DNA of 64,000 bases from Streptomyces hiroshimensis (GTDB taxonomy: Bacteria > Actinomycetota > Actinomycetes > Streptomycetales > Streptomycetaceae). This document shows, piece after piece, positions 54,559 to 63,279 of this stretch. Each line of letters opens with the position of its first letter. Position 1 is the stretch's first letter. Position numbers and translations under genes: made by a program. The DNA is taken from positions 89,688-153,687 of the forward strand of contig NZ_BMUT01000008.1 in NCBI RefSeq assembly GCF_014650335.1, read 5' to 3'. The notes under the pieces are model-generated. The model was not told the origin of the DNA. It worked only from the letters and a program-made list of their open reading frames with translations, and did no database searches.

Positions 54559-55730
54559 ATCAGTTCGCGAGCCTGGGCCGGGTTGAGCCGTGGGTCGCAG
54601 AGCGACTCGTAGCGCCCGGACAGCGCACGCTCGTCGGCGACGGGGCCGCCCAGGCACTCGGTCACGTCGGCCGCCGCGGTCTCCAGGTGGAGGCCGCCGG
54701 GGTGCAGGCCCTGCTGTTCGAGGGCCTTCCGGAAGGCCACGGCCTCGTCGACGGCGTCGGAGAGGCGGCGGGTCTTGATGCCGGAGGCGGTCTGCACGGT
54801 GTTGCCGTGCAGCGGGTCGCTGAGCCAGACGACGGGGTGTCCCTCGCGCTGTACGGCCTCGGCGATCGGGGCGATGGCCAGGCCGGGCGCCCGCACGCCC
54901 ATGCGCAGGATCAGCGTGAGCCGGCCGGGCAGCCGGTTGGGGTCCAGGACGCGGCAGAGCCGGACGACCTCCTCGGCGGTCGCGGACGGGCCGACCTTGC
55001 AGGCGACCGGGTTGGCCACGGAGGCGAGGAGCTCCACGTGCGCGAGGCCCCGCTGGCGGGTCCGCTCCCCGATCCACGGGAGGTGGGTCGAGGCCAGGTA
55101 GGGGGTGCCGGTCTCCGGGTCGCGGCGCACCTGCGGGCTCTCGTAGTCCATCACCAGGGCCTCGTGGGACGCCCACGGCCCGTACGCGTCGGTGCGCTCC
55201 TCGTCGAGTGCACGCAGTACGGCCGAGCTCGCCTCGTACGCCTGGAGCATCCGGTTGGGGTCGTGGCGGCGCGCCTGCCCGTTCGGTTCGGGGGAGTTGA
55301 CGAGATGGCCGCGGAAGACGGGCAGGTCCAGCCCGTCGTGGGTCGTCTCGGTGGGGCGGCTGCGCGGCTTGGCGAACTGGCCGCCCATCCGGCCGATACG
55401 GACGACCGGCTGCCCGGTGTGGGCGGCCATCCGGCCGGCGAGATCGGCCAGCAGCTCCGCCTTGGCGGCGGTATCGGCGGCTCCGCATACGCGGATGTCC
55501 TCCGCGCAGTCACCGGCCTGCAGCAGGCGCGCGCGGCCGAGCGCCACCTCGGCGAGCTGCCGCCGCAGGGTCCGTACGTCCTCGGCCGAGGTGAGCGCGG
55601 GGGCCTCGCGCAGGGTGCGGCGCACCTGCGGGAGGTCGGGGTGCGCGCCCCACTGCGGCTGCTGCTCAGCGGGGAGCAGGTCCCAGACCGCGGGGGCCTG
55701 GGCCCCCGCGACGGTGAGAGACTCGTTCAC
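54540..55730 (-). CDS. 3-deoxy-7-phosphoheptulonate synthase, class II (short form)
   Basis: A 396-residue class II DAHP synthase that condenses phosphoenolpyruvate and erythrose 4-phosphate, the entry to the shikimate pathway. Signatures are LLQAGDCAEDIR (metal Cys), RIGRMGGQFAKPRS, ASVANPVACKVGP, WLSDPLHGNTV (metal His) and the glutamate in HLETAAADVTECLGG. It is about 60 residues shorter than primary-metabolism class II enzymes. This is typical of pathway-specific copies such as PhzC that lack allosteric elements. GTG 55730 overlaps the chorismatase stop (GTGA). It presumably raises chorismate supply for the operon. Confidence 0.92.
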   Translation of the reverse strand: MNESLTVAGAQAPAVWDLLPAEQQPQWGAHPDLPQVRRTLREAPALTSAEDVRTLRRQLAEVALGRARLLQAGDCAEDIRVCGAADTAAKAELLADLAGRMAAHTGQPVVRIGRMGGQFAKPRSRPTETTHDGLDLPVFRGHLVNSPEPNGQARRHDPNRMLQAYEASSAVLRALDEERTDAYGPWASHEALVMDYESPQVRRDPETGTPYLASTHLPWIGERTRQRGLAHVELLASVANPVACKVGPSATAEEVVRLCRVLDPNRLPGRLTLILRMGVRAPGLAIAPIAEAVQREGHPVVWLSDPLHGNTVQTASGIKTRRLSDAVDEAVAFRKALEQQGLHPGGLHLETAAADVTECLGGPVADERALSGRYESLCDPRLNPAQARELIDAVFS

Positions 55731-56758
55731 CTGGTCCACTCCCGGCCCGGGACGAGTCCTTCGATTTCGACCAGCAGATCGTCGCGGCACACGGCCACGT
55801 TCATGTACATGACCTCGGTGTCGGGGCCGAAGGCCGCCTGGCAGCGCTCGCGCACGACCGGCAGGTCCGCCTCGTGGCGCACGTACACCTTGACCAGGCG
55901 CAGGTCCTTGAGCTCGTGGCCGCCGTCGAGGCCCGCCGCGGCCAGGTTGGGGCCGCTGATCAGCTCGGCGATGTTCTCGAGCACCACGTCGGTCTGCGCG
56001 GCGATGTCGCCGCGGTGGACGGTCTCGTGGCCGAGGATGCTGGCCGTTCCGGAGACGAACAGCGCGCCGTCGCCCTGCTCGCCGCCGGCCGGGTGGAGCC
56101 GGGTGGCGCGGGCGAAGCTCGGCGGCTTCGGGCCGTACTGCTCGGGATAGTGGTACGCGGGCGTCTGCCGCTGGTTCTCCACGTGCCGGGGGCTGCCCTC
56201 GCGGCAGGCGAGCAGGGTGAAGGAGATGCCCTCGCCCCGGGTGCCGATGCCGGTGGCGGCCGGCATGTGGCCGGTGCCGTCGCCGTAGGACGCGAAGGCC
56301 TCGGCCCGGCCTGCGACGAAGTCCTGGTAGATCTCCATGCCTTCGGCGTTGGGGCTGATGATGCCGCCGACGAAGTTCCACATCCGGAAGATGTGGGGAT
56401 AGCCGAGCTCGCCCACGAGCGCGAAGGCCTCCTCGTACACCTCGCGCACCGTCGGCCCGTACACGGGCAGCGGCTCGATGGCGCCGGATATGAAGAGGTA
56501 TTCGCCGTCGTGGGCGAAGGCCAGACCGCCGCGCGTGCCGGTGACCGGCTCGGCGCCGGTGGTCCACACCTCGCGGAAGGAGTCGAAGCCGGGAGAGGCC
56601 ATGGGAATGGCGAGTTCCGGGTATCCCTGCCCGGTGAGGGAGAGGGCGGTGCGCTCGCCGAACGCGACCGTACCGAGGACGTGGCGCCCGGGAGCGGGCT
56701 GTGGCGCCGTGCCGTCGAGTGGCGTGAAATGGGCTTGCAGAGCGGCGTGTTGAGACAT
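55727..56758 (-). CDS. Chorismatase (FkbO/Hyg5 family), probably 3-hydroxybenzoate-forming
   Basis: A 343-residue chorismatase with the trimeric RidA-like double fold. It has FREVWTTGAEPVTGT, EYLFISGAIEP, PHIFRMWNFVGGIISPN and the C-terminal catalytic part VMYMNVAVCRDDLLVEIEG. FkbO-type enzymes hydrolyse chorismate to a dihydroxycyclohexadienoate and pyruvate. Hyg5-type enzymes make 3-hydroxybenzoate. Here G237 and C324, with the catalytic Glu E331 seven residues after the Cys, match the Gly/Cys/Glu spacing I recall for Hyg5 (240/327/334). I therefore favour 3-hydroxybenzoate. ATG 56758 has GAAGGGTG about 7 nt upstream. It leads a coupled operon with DAHP synthase, an oxidoreductase and an exporter. 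Confidence 0.88.
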   Translation of the reverse strand: MSQHAALQAHFTPLDGTAPQPAPGRHVLGTVAFGERTALSLTGQGYPELAIPMASPGFDSFREVWTTGAEPVTGTRGGLAFAHDGEYLFISGAIEPLPVYGPTVREVYEEAFALVGELGYPHIFRMWNFVGGIISPNAEGMEIYQDFVAGRAEAFASYGDGTGHMPAATGIGTRGEGISFTLLACREGSPRHVENQRQTPAYHYPEQYGPKPPSFARATRLHPAGGEQGDGALFVSGTASILGHETVHRGDIAAQTDVVLENIAELISGPNLAAAGLDGGHELKDLRLVKVYVRHEADLPVVRERCQAAFGPDTEVMYMNVAVCRDDLLVEIEGLVPGREWTR

Positions 56759-57265
56759 GTCAGCACCCTTCAGTGGGCCGTTGCTCAGACAATGGAGACG
56801 AGACGTCATGGCACTGCAGGGGGCAGACGAGTGAGCCCTGCGGTGGCTGTGCGTAAAGGTTCGGTCCTCGGTCGCGCGGAATCGGTCCGGCGCGTCGACA
56901 AGGCGCGTTGAAGGCACAGTTGGGCACAGCGCAGCAGAAAGCTGGCGGCCCCGGCTCACTCCCCCCGTGATCGTTTGCCGCTACGACGGTACCCAGAAAT
57001 GCACGTGTACGGTCAACTTTTATCGGGAGCCTGTATGGGTGAGTTGAGCCACACGGGGAGTGAGGGAGGGGGGGCGAGGGATTCCGAAGTGGCCAGGTAG
57101 CACAGGTGAGTTGAAGGGTGCGCGTTAGAGCGGGCTCAATTCGCTCGGATGCGCCTCACCGGGCTCAGCCGCGTCGCGGCAGCGGCCGGCTCCCCCTCGG
57201 CGCCCCCGTCCCCGTCCCCCCAACCCCGTTTCCCCCGTAGGCCGTTTCCCCCGTCCCCGTTCCCC
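56759..57265. other. 507-bp intergenic region upstream of the chorismatase operon
   Basis: The gap lies between two leftward genes, the chorismatase and the TPM-domain gene. It holds a candidate operon promoter near 56986-57016, then about 220 nt of potential leader before the chorismatase ATG. Next to the TPM gene stop it has a C-rich stretch of CCCCGTCCCC-like repeats (about 57190-57290). No convincing gene is seen. Confidence 0.6.
56986..57016 (-). promoter_or_regulatory. Candidate promoter of the chorismatase operon
   Basis: On the minus strand TTGACC (57011-57016) and TACCGT (56986-56991) are separated by 19 bp, in a locally AT-richer segment. The implied leader of about 220 nt is long and could hold further control. 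Confidence 0.4.
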
Positions 57266-59221
57266 TCACCCCGCCGCCAGCCGCCCCCGCGTCGCCCCGC
57301 CGCCGAACGTTGCCGGGAGCAGGCCCGCCAGGATGATGCCGCCCAGCAGGGCGCCGCCCAGGGCGCGGGCGGGAGGCGGGGTGCCGGGGTCGTAGCGGGT
57401 GCCGTAGGTGCCCACGTCGTGCTCGGCCAGGGCGCGGGCCTGGCGGGCGAGGGAGTCGGCGTGGCCCGTCTCCGAGCGGACGGCGCGCAGGTCGCCGGCG
57501 GTGCGGGCGAGGGCCAGGTGGCGCTCGGCCTCGGCGAGGCGGGTACGGGCCCGGCAGCCGACCGCCCCGCGGTGGGTCGTGACGAAGTCCCGGGCGGCCG
57601 CCACCTCGCCCCGCACCCGGCGCAGGGCCCGCTCGGCCCGCGCCCGGGCCCGGTCCTCGTGCTCGGCGTCCAGCGCGGCCGCCGTCTCCTCCACGTGCCG
57701 CAGCACGGCGCGCGGGTCGTACCGCCCGCTCTCGGCTTCGCGGCGGGCGCAGGCGAGCGCGCGGGCCTGGGGGCTGCCGCGCGGGGCGCGCGCCTCGGCC
57801 TCCGCGAGGGCGGCCGGCAGCCGCGCGGTGGCGCCGGTCAGCTCGTGGGCGCGGCGCAGGGCGGCGAGGGTCAGGACGCGCGCCTGGGACAGGGCGGCCT
57901 CGCCCGCGCGCAGCGAGATCGCGGCGCCGTCGGTGTCGTCGGCCGCGAGGGCGCGCCGGGCCTCGGTGAGGGCGGTCGTGGCGAAGGACAGCCGGTCGCG
58001 GGCCTCTCCGGGGTGGCGGGCCACGGCGGCGAGGGCGGCCTGGGTGCAGTGCCCGGCGAGGGCGGCGAGGGCGGCCTCGGCGGTGGCGACGCGGGGGACG
58101 AGGGACTGCGCGGCGGCCTCGGCCCGGTCCAGGATGCCGGCCGCGTTGGCTTTCAGGCCGCGCAGCCGGTCGAAGGACTCGGACTCGGCGTCCAGGCGCC
58201 GGTTCGCGCTGGTGCAGTGCGAGCAGATCTCGTCCAAGGTCCGGCGGCGGATCTCCTCGTCCTCGTAGGGGGCGTCGTCCAGGGCCTGCCGCAGCCGGAA
58301 GGCCTCGGCGAGCTCCTCCTTGGCGTAGGTCACGGCCTCGGCGAACGGGCGGGCGGCCTCCTCGCCCAACTGGGCGGCGGCGAAGAGGAGTTCCTCGGCA
58401 CTGGTACGGACCGCGTCGTCCGTCTCGACGAGGGCGCGGGCGGCTTCCGCGTCGAGCTCGGGCAGCGGCGTCAGCGGCTGGGCCATGCGGGCGAGACCGG
58501 GCGGGGTGGCCGTCGCGGGGGCGTGCTCCGGCCCCTGCGCCCGCCCCTGCGCCGCGCGCCGTGTGCGGGAGGCGCGCCGGGCGCACAGGTACAGCCCCAG
58601 GAGGCACAGCCCGGCGCCCATGGCGACCGGGAGCCAGACCCTGCGGTGGCCGGGGACGAGGCCCTCGCCGCCGGGGTCGCTGTCGCCGGGCGAGATCGCG
58701 GGCGGCCGCACCGGCTCGCCCTGGAGGACGGCCCGGTAGCCGTCGGCGGCGCCGATGGCCGCCCCGGCCCAGTCGTGCTGGGCGACGGCGGGTGCGATGG
58801 CGGTGTCGGCGACGGCCTTGAGCTGGTCGGCGCGGAAGCCGGAGCGCTTGTCGGCGGAGACGGCGTACTGCTGGCCGTGGGTGGCGACGGCGAGCAGGAC
58901 CTCGTGCTCGCCGAGGCCGTTGCGATCGGCGGTGGCGTCCGCCCAGGCGCGCGCCGAGCGGCCGGAGAAGTCACGGACGTAGGTGACGTAGAGCTGGACG
59001 CGGTGGGTGGTGCGCAGCCGTTCGAGCGCGGTGGTCACCTGTGCGCGGCGCCGGCCGAGCGCGTCGACGGTGTCGGTGATGCGGCCGCCGGCGTCCAGGT
59101 CGAGGGGGGTGTCGGCGCGGGTGGCGGGGGCCGGGAGCAGCAGGGCGCACAGCGCGAGGAGGGCGCCGGCGATGGCCCAGCCCGGCGCCCCCGTCCCGTA
59201 CCGCCTTGAAAGCCGCGTCAC
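57266..59221 (-). CDS. TPM-domain membrane protein
   Basis: A 651-residue secreted or anchored protein. A signal peptide (APGWAIAGALLALCALLLPAPATRA) precedes a TPM (TLP18.3/Psb32/MOLO-1) domain at about residues 37-165 (ITDTVDALGRR, VQLYVTYVRDFSG, EVLLAVATHGQQYAV). One membrane helix lies at about 195-215 (VWLPVAMGAGLCLLGLYLC). A long Ala/Arg/Glu-rich helical cytoplasmic domain with coiled-coil character follows, and a final hydrophobic helix (ALGGALLGGIILAGLL) is near the end. Function is unknown in bacteria. GTG 59221 is the start. It is downstream of sdhB on the same strand but 90 nt away and probably separate. Confidence 0.82.
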   Translation of the reverse strand: MTRLSRRYGTGAPGWAIAGALLALCALLLPAPATRADTPLDLDAGGRITDTVDALGRRRAQVTTALERLRTTHRVQLYVTYVRDFSGRSARAWADATADRNGLGEHEVLLAVATHGQQYAVSADKRSGFRADQLKAVADTAIAPAVAQHDWAGAAIGAADGYRAVLQGEPVRPPAISPGDSDPGGEGLVPGHRRVWLPVAMGAGLCLLGLYLCARRASRTRRAAQGRAQGPEHAPATATPPGLARMAQPLTPLPELDAEAARALVETDDAVRTSAEELLFAAAQLGEEAARPFAEAVTYAKEELAEAFRLRQALDDAPYEDEEIRRRTLDEICSHCTSANRRLDAESESFDRLRGLKANAAGILDRAEAAAQSLVPRVATAEAALAALAGHCTQAALAAVARHPGEARDRLSFATTALTEARRALAADDTDGAAISLRAGEAALSQARVLTLAALRRAHELTGATARLPAALAEAEARAPRGSPQARALACARREAESGRYDPRAVLRHVEETAAALDAEHEDRARARAERALRRVRGEVAAARDFVTTHRGAVGCRARTRLAEAERHLALARTAGDLRAVRSETGHADSLARQARALAEHDVGTYGTRYDPGTPPPARALGGALLGGIILAGLLPATFGGGATRGRLAAG

Positions 59222-59311
59222 ACTTGGGAGCGTATGGCGCTAATGCCCGTTCCGCTACTGGGAGCAAGGGGCTGAATACGGAGCGTGTGCACACTCCCGC
59301 GTGCGCCCGGC

Positions 59312-60076
59312 TCACACCCGGCGGCGGATCTTGCTCCCGAGCCAGACCAGCGGATCGTATTTCCGGTCCACGGCCCGCTCCTTCAGCGGGATCAGCGCAT
59401 TGTCAGTGATCTTGATGTGCTCGGGGCAGACCTCCGTGCAGCACTTGGTGATGTTGCAGTAGCCGAGCCCGTGCTCCTCCTGCGCGGAGCGCTTGCGGTC
59501 CAGGCCCGCCTCGGCGGCCCCGTCCAGCGGGTGCATGTCCAGCTCGGCGACGCGCATCAGGAAGCGGGGGCCGGCGAAGACCGGCTTGTTCTCCTCGTGG
59601 TCACGCACCACGTGGCAGGTGTTCTGGCACAGGAAGCACTCGATGCACTTGCGGAACTCCTGGGAGCGCTCCACGTCCTCCTGCTGCATCCGGTACTCCC
59701 CGGGCCCGAGCCCGTCCGGCGGGACGAAGGAGGGGACCTCGCGCGCCTTGGCGTAGTTGAACGACACGTCCGTCACCAGGTCCCGCACCACGGGGAACGC
59801 CCGCATCGGGGTGACCACGACGGGCTCGTCCGGGTCGAGCAGCGACATCCGCGTCATGCACATCAGCCGCGGGCGTCCGTTGATCTCCGCGCTGCACGAA
59901 CCGCACTTGCCCGCCTTGCAGTTCCAGCGCACGGCGAGATCGGCGGCCTCGGTGGCCTGGAGCCGGTGGATGATGTCGAGGACGACCTCGCCCTCGTTGA
60001 CGGTCACGGTGTAGTCGACGAGGGAACCGCCGTCCGCGTCGCCCCGCCACACCTTGAAGTGGGCCTCGTAACTCAA
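59312..60076 (-). CDS. sdhB: Succinate dehydrogenase iron-sulfur subunit
   Basis: A 254-residue SdhB. The [2Fe-2S] ligands are in NCKAGKCGSCSAEINGRPRLMC. The [4Fe-4S] ligands are in CIECFLCQNTC and the [3Fe-4S] ligands in KCCTEVCPEHI. It transfers electrons from the flavin of SdhA to the membrane anchor. Its ATG overlaps the sdhA stop by 4 nt (ATGA). The subunit order anchor-sdhA-sdhB and the form of the anchor match the actinobacterial Sdh1-type complex. Confidence 0.94.
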   Translation of the reverse strand: MSYEAHFKVWRGDADGGSLVDYTVTVNEGEVVLDIIHRLQATEAADLAVRWNCKAGKCGSCSAEINGRPRLMCMTRMSLLDPDEPVVVTPMRAFPVVRDLVTDVSFNYAKAREVPSFVPPDGLGPGEYRMQQEDVERSQEFRKCIECFLCQNTCHVVRDHEENKPVFAGPRFLMRVAELDMHPLDGAAEAGLDRKRSAQEEHGLGYCNITKCCTEVCPEHIKITDNALIPLKERAVDRKYDPLVWLGSKIRRRV

Positions 60077-62013
60077 GAGGTCAGCTCCTCGTCCGTCAGG
60101 TACTTCACCAGCTCCTCCTTGTCGAAGAGCGCGAGCAGGTCGTCACGGATCGGCGGCATGGCGCGCCGCTCCAGGCGCACCCGGCCCAGCAGCGGGTCCG
60201 CGCCCGGCTCCGTGCTGTCCCCGTTCAGCCGGCACACGAGGTTCAGCCGGCGCCACCGCCGGTCCATCGCCGGGTGGTCGTCGCGGGTGTGGCCGCCGCG
60301 GCTCTCGGTGCGCTCCAGCGCCGCCCGGGCCACGCACTCGCTGACCAGCAGCATGTTCCGCAGGTCGAGCGCGAGGTGCCAGCCGGGGTTGAACTGCCGG
60401 TGGCCCTCCACGCCGGCCCGCCGGGAGCGGGCCCGCAGCTCGGTCAGCCGGTGCAGCGCCTCCTCCATCTCGGGGCCCTTGCGGATGATGCCGACCAGGT
60501 CGTTCATGGTCTGCTGGAGCTCCTGGTGCAGGGCGTAGGGGTTCTCGGCCGGGCCCTCGGAGACCGCCGGGTCGCCGCCCTCCGCGCTGAACGGGCGCAG
60601 GGCCTCCGCCTCGGCCGCCTCGATGTCGGCGTCGGAGACCACGGGCCGGCCGGCGCCGGGGAAGGCGGCGGCGTGCTCGGCCGCGTACAGGCCCGCCCGC
60701 CGGCCGAAGACCAGCAGGTCGGACAGCGAGTTGCCGCCCAGCCGGTTGGAGCCGTGCATACCGCCCGCGACCTCGCCCGCGGCGAACAGGCCGGGCACGC
60801 CCACCGCCGCCGCCGTGTCGGGGTCGACGTCCACGCCGCCCATCACGTAGTGACAGGTGGGGCCGACCTCCATCGGCTCGGCCGTGATGTCGACGTCCGC
60901 CAGCTCCTTGAACTGGTGGTGCATCGAGGGCAGTTTGCGCTTGATGTCCTCGGCGGGGAGGCGCGTCGAGACGTCGAGGAACACCCCGCCGTGCGGGGAG
61001 CCGCGGCCGGCCTTGACCTCGGAGTTGATGGCGCGCGCGACCTCGTCGCGCGGGAGCAGCTCGGGCGGGCGGCGGTTGTTGTCCGGGTCCTTGTACCAGC
61101 GGTCGCCCTCGGCCTCGGACTCCGCGTACTTCTCCCGGAAGACGTCCGGGATGTAGTCGAACATGAACCGCTTGCCGTCGCTGTTGCGCAGCACCCCGCC
61201 GTCGCCGCGGACGGACTCGGTGACGAGGATGCCCTTGACCGACGGCGGCCAGACCATGCCGGTCGGGTGGAACTGCACGAACTCCATGTTGATCAGGGAC
61301 GCGCCGGCGAGCAGCGCGAGCGCGTGCCCGTCCCCGGTGTACTCCCAGGAGTTGGACGTCACCTTGAAGGACTTGCCGATCCCGCCGGTGGCCAGCACGA
61401 CCGCCGGGGACTCGATGGCGAAGAAGCGGCCGGACTCGCGGTCGTAGCCGAAGACGCCCGCGACGCGGTCACCGTCTTTGAGGAGGCGGGTGACCGTGCA
61501 CTCCTGGAAGACCTTCAGCCGGGCCTCGTAGTCGCCGAACTCGCGGTGGTCCTCCTGCTGCAGCGAGACGATCTTCTGCTGGAGGGTGCGGATCAGCTCC
61601 AGGCCCGTGCGGTCGCCGACGTGCGCCAGTCGGGGGTACTCGTGGCCGCCGAAGTTGCGCTGCGAGATCTTCCCGTCGCGGGTGCGGTCGAAGACGGCTC
61701 CCCAGGTCTCCAGCTCCCAGACCCGGTCGGGGGCCTCGCGGGCGTGCAGCTCGGCCATCCGCCAGTGGTTGAGGAACTTGCCGCCGCGCAGGGTGTCGCG
61801 GAAGTGGACCTGCCAGTTGTCGCCCTCGTTGACGTTGCCCATGCTGGCGGCGATGCCGCCCTCCGCCATCACGGTGTGGGCCTTGCCGAAGAGTGACTTG
61901 CAGATCACGGCACAGCGCATGCCCCGCTCACGGGCCTCGATGGCGGCGCGCAGCCCGGCGCCCCCCGCACCGACCACGACCACGTCCCAGGCTTGTCGGG
62001 CCGTACGCGACAT
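60073..62013 (-). CDS. sdhA: Succinate dehydrogenase flavoprotein subunit
   Basis: A 646-residue SdhA with the FAD dinucleotide fold DVVVVGAGGAGLRAAIEA at the N-terminus and the covalent-FAD histidine in GKAHTVMAEGGIAASMG. The active-site region includes HPTGMVW and HYVMGGVDVD, then FAAGEVAGGMHGSNRLGGNS. It oxidises succinate to fumarate at the inner face of the membrane, feeding the two fumarases encoded elsewhere in this window. ATG 62013 follows GGAGAGG by about 9 nt. It is 74 nt downstream of the anchor gene. Confidence 0.95.
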   Translation of the reverse strand: MSRTARQAWDVVVVGAGGAGLRAAIEARERGMRCAVICKSLFGKAHTVMAEGGIAASMGNVNEGDNWQVHFRDTLRGGKFLNHWRMAELHAREAPDRVWELETWGAVFDRTRDGKISQRNFGGHEYPRLAHVGDRTGLELIRTLQQKIVSLQQEDHREFGDYEARLKVFQECTVTRLLKDGDRVAGVFGYDRESGRFFAIESPAVVLATGGIGKSFKVTSNSWEYTGDGHALALLAGASLINMEFVQFHPTGMVWPPSVKGILVTESVRGDGGVLRNSDGKRFMFDYIPDVFREKYAESEAEGDRWYKDPDNNRRPPELLPRDEVARAINSEVKAGRGSPHGGVFLDVSTRLPAEDIKRKLPSMHHQFKELADVDITAEPMEVGPTCHYVMGGVDVDPDTAAAVGVPGLFAAGEVAGGMHGSNRLGGNSLSDLLVFGRRAGLYAAEHAAAFPGAGRPVVSDADIEAAEAEALRPFSAEGGDPAVSEGPAENPYALHQELQQTMNDLVGIIRKGPEMEEALHRLTELRARSRRAGVEGHRQFNPGWHLALDLRNMLLVSECVARAALERTESRGGHTRDDHPAMDRRWRRLNLVCRLNGDSTEPGADPLLGRVRLERRAMPPIRDDLLALFDKEELVKYLTDEELTS

Positions 62014-62087
62014 CAGAAAGCACCTCTCCTTTTGACCATGAAGGGCTGGGGTGGGGCCGGGGTGGGACGGACCTGCTCGCCGTCCTG

Positions 62088-62930
62088 CTAGAACAGGCGC
62101 GGGTCGTCGAAGACGCCACTGGCCACCAGGTAGACGTAGAAGTCGGCGACCGCCACGCTGACCAGCGAGGCCCAGGCGAGCTGCATGTGGCGGGCGTTGA
62201 GCGCGCTGACCCAGCCCCACATGCGGTAGCGCACGGGGTGCTTGGAGAAGGTGCGGATCCGGCCGCCGACGATGTGCCGGCACGAGTGGCAGGAGAGGGT
62301 GTACGCCCAGATCAGGGCGATGTTGGCGAGGAGGACGAGGGTGCCCAGGCCCATGTGGCCCCACTCGCCGCGCGCATTGCGGAAGCCGAGCGCCGCGTCG
62401 TAGGTGAGGATGCCCGCGACGATCACCGCGAAGTAGAAGAAGTAGCGGTGGATGTTCTGCAGGACCAGCGGGAAGCGCGTCTCGCCGGTGTACGTGCGGT
62501 GCGGCTCGGCGACGGCGCAGGCCGGGGGCGAGGCCCAGAAGCCGCGGTAGTACGCCTTGCGGTAGTAGTAGCAGGTCAGCCGGAAGCCCAGCGGGAAGAT
62601 CAGGATCAGCAGGGCCGGCGACAGGCTCCACCAGGAGCCGAAGACCTCCCAGTCCGCGCCGCTCTTCATCGGGACGCAGTTCTCCGCGATGCAGGGCGAG
62701 TAGAACGGGGAGACGTAGGGCGCCGCGTAGTAGTCGTCGCCCGCGAAGGCCCGCCAGGTCGAGTAGACGACGAAGGCGAACAGCCCGGCGGCGGTGGCGG
62801 CGGGCTGCAGCCACCAGCGGTCGGCGCGCAGGTGGCGGGCGGGGATCGTGGCGCGCGAGGGGTGATGGACCCCGCCTTGGGCGGGCACCCCGGCGGAGGT
62901 CGCGGATCGGGGGTCGGTACCAGTGGCCAA
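62088..62930 (-). CDS. sdhC: Succinate dehydrogenase membrane anchor (Sdh1C-like)
   Basis: A 280-residue membrane protein with about five helices (including AATAAGLFAFVVYSTW, LSPALLILIFPLGFRLTCYY, HRYFFYFAVIVAGILTYDAALGF and LGTLVLLANIALIWAYTL). Conserved CYYYRKAYYRGFW and SCHSCRHIVGG segments with His and Cys are candidates for heme or cluster-proximal ligands and quinone binding. It resembles the single large anchor of mycobacterial Sdh1 rather than the classical SdhC/SdhD pair. TTG 62930 is the start, supported by GGAG about 6 nt upstream. It heads the sdhA-sdhB genes. Confidence 0.87.
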   Translation of the reverse strand: MATGTDPRSATSAGVPAQGGVHHPSRATIPARHLRADRWWLQPAATAAGLFAFVVYSTWRAFAGDDYYAAPYVSPFYSPCIAENCVPMKSGADWEVFGSWWSLSPALLILIFPLGFRLTCYYYRKAYYRGFWASPPACAVAEPHRTYTGETRFPLVLQNIHRYFFYFAVIVAGILTYDAALGFRNARGEWGHMGLGTLVLLANIALIWAYTLSCHSCRHIVGGRIRTFSKHPVRYRMWGWVSALNARHMQLAWASLVSVAVADFYVYLVASGVFDDPRLF

Positions 62931-62994
62931 GAGGGACTCCGGGGAGGAGCGGAAGGGGGTGGGTCGGTCGGAGCTGCCGCGCTGCCCGGCCCGC

Positions 62995-63279
62995 TCAGGG
63001 GGCGTGCCGGTCCCGGGCGCCGAGCCCCTCCTCGTCCGCGTCCTTCCACAGGGAGGCGTCGTACGGGGCGTCGGGGACCGGCACCGTCTCGGGGGGCAGC
63101 CGGTCCGCGGGGTGGACGGCGCGCAGGAGGGTGACGCTCTCGCGCAGGTGGGCGGCGTCGGTGCGCACCCGGCGCAGTTCGAGATCCTGGCTGCCCAGGT
63201 GCTTCTCCAGCCGCGCGAGCGCCCGGCCGAGATCGTCCAGGCAGCGCTGGACCGCGGTCACTTCGTCTTGCAGGGACAT
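62995..63279 (-). CDS. Small coiled-coil protein upstream of sdh
   Basis: A 94-residue protein with a heptad-like helical N-terminal half (VTAVQRCLDDLGRALARLEK, LELRRVRTDAAHLRESVTLL) and a Pro/Asp-rich C-terminal tail. There is no membrane segment or signal. It ends 64 nt before the anchor gene on the same strand and probably shares its transcript. I do not recognise a family. ATG 63279 is preceded by AGTGAGGGTCAGAC, a weak ribosome-binding site. Confidence 0.7.
   Translation of the reverse strand: MSLQDEVTAVQRCLDDLGRALARLEKHLGSQDLELRRVRTDAAHLRESVTLLRAVHPADRLPPETVPVPDAPYDASLWKDADEEGLGARDRHAP

Noticed and set aside
56759..56959. 67-residue N-terminal extension of the chorismatase
   Set aside because: It has no similarity to the family, and GAAGGGTG lies directly before ATG 56758.
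57149..59209. A 686-codon plus-strand frame over the TPM gene
   Set aside because: It is antisense to a protein with signal peptide, TPM domain and membrane helices, and lacks any motif of its own.
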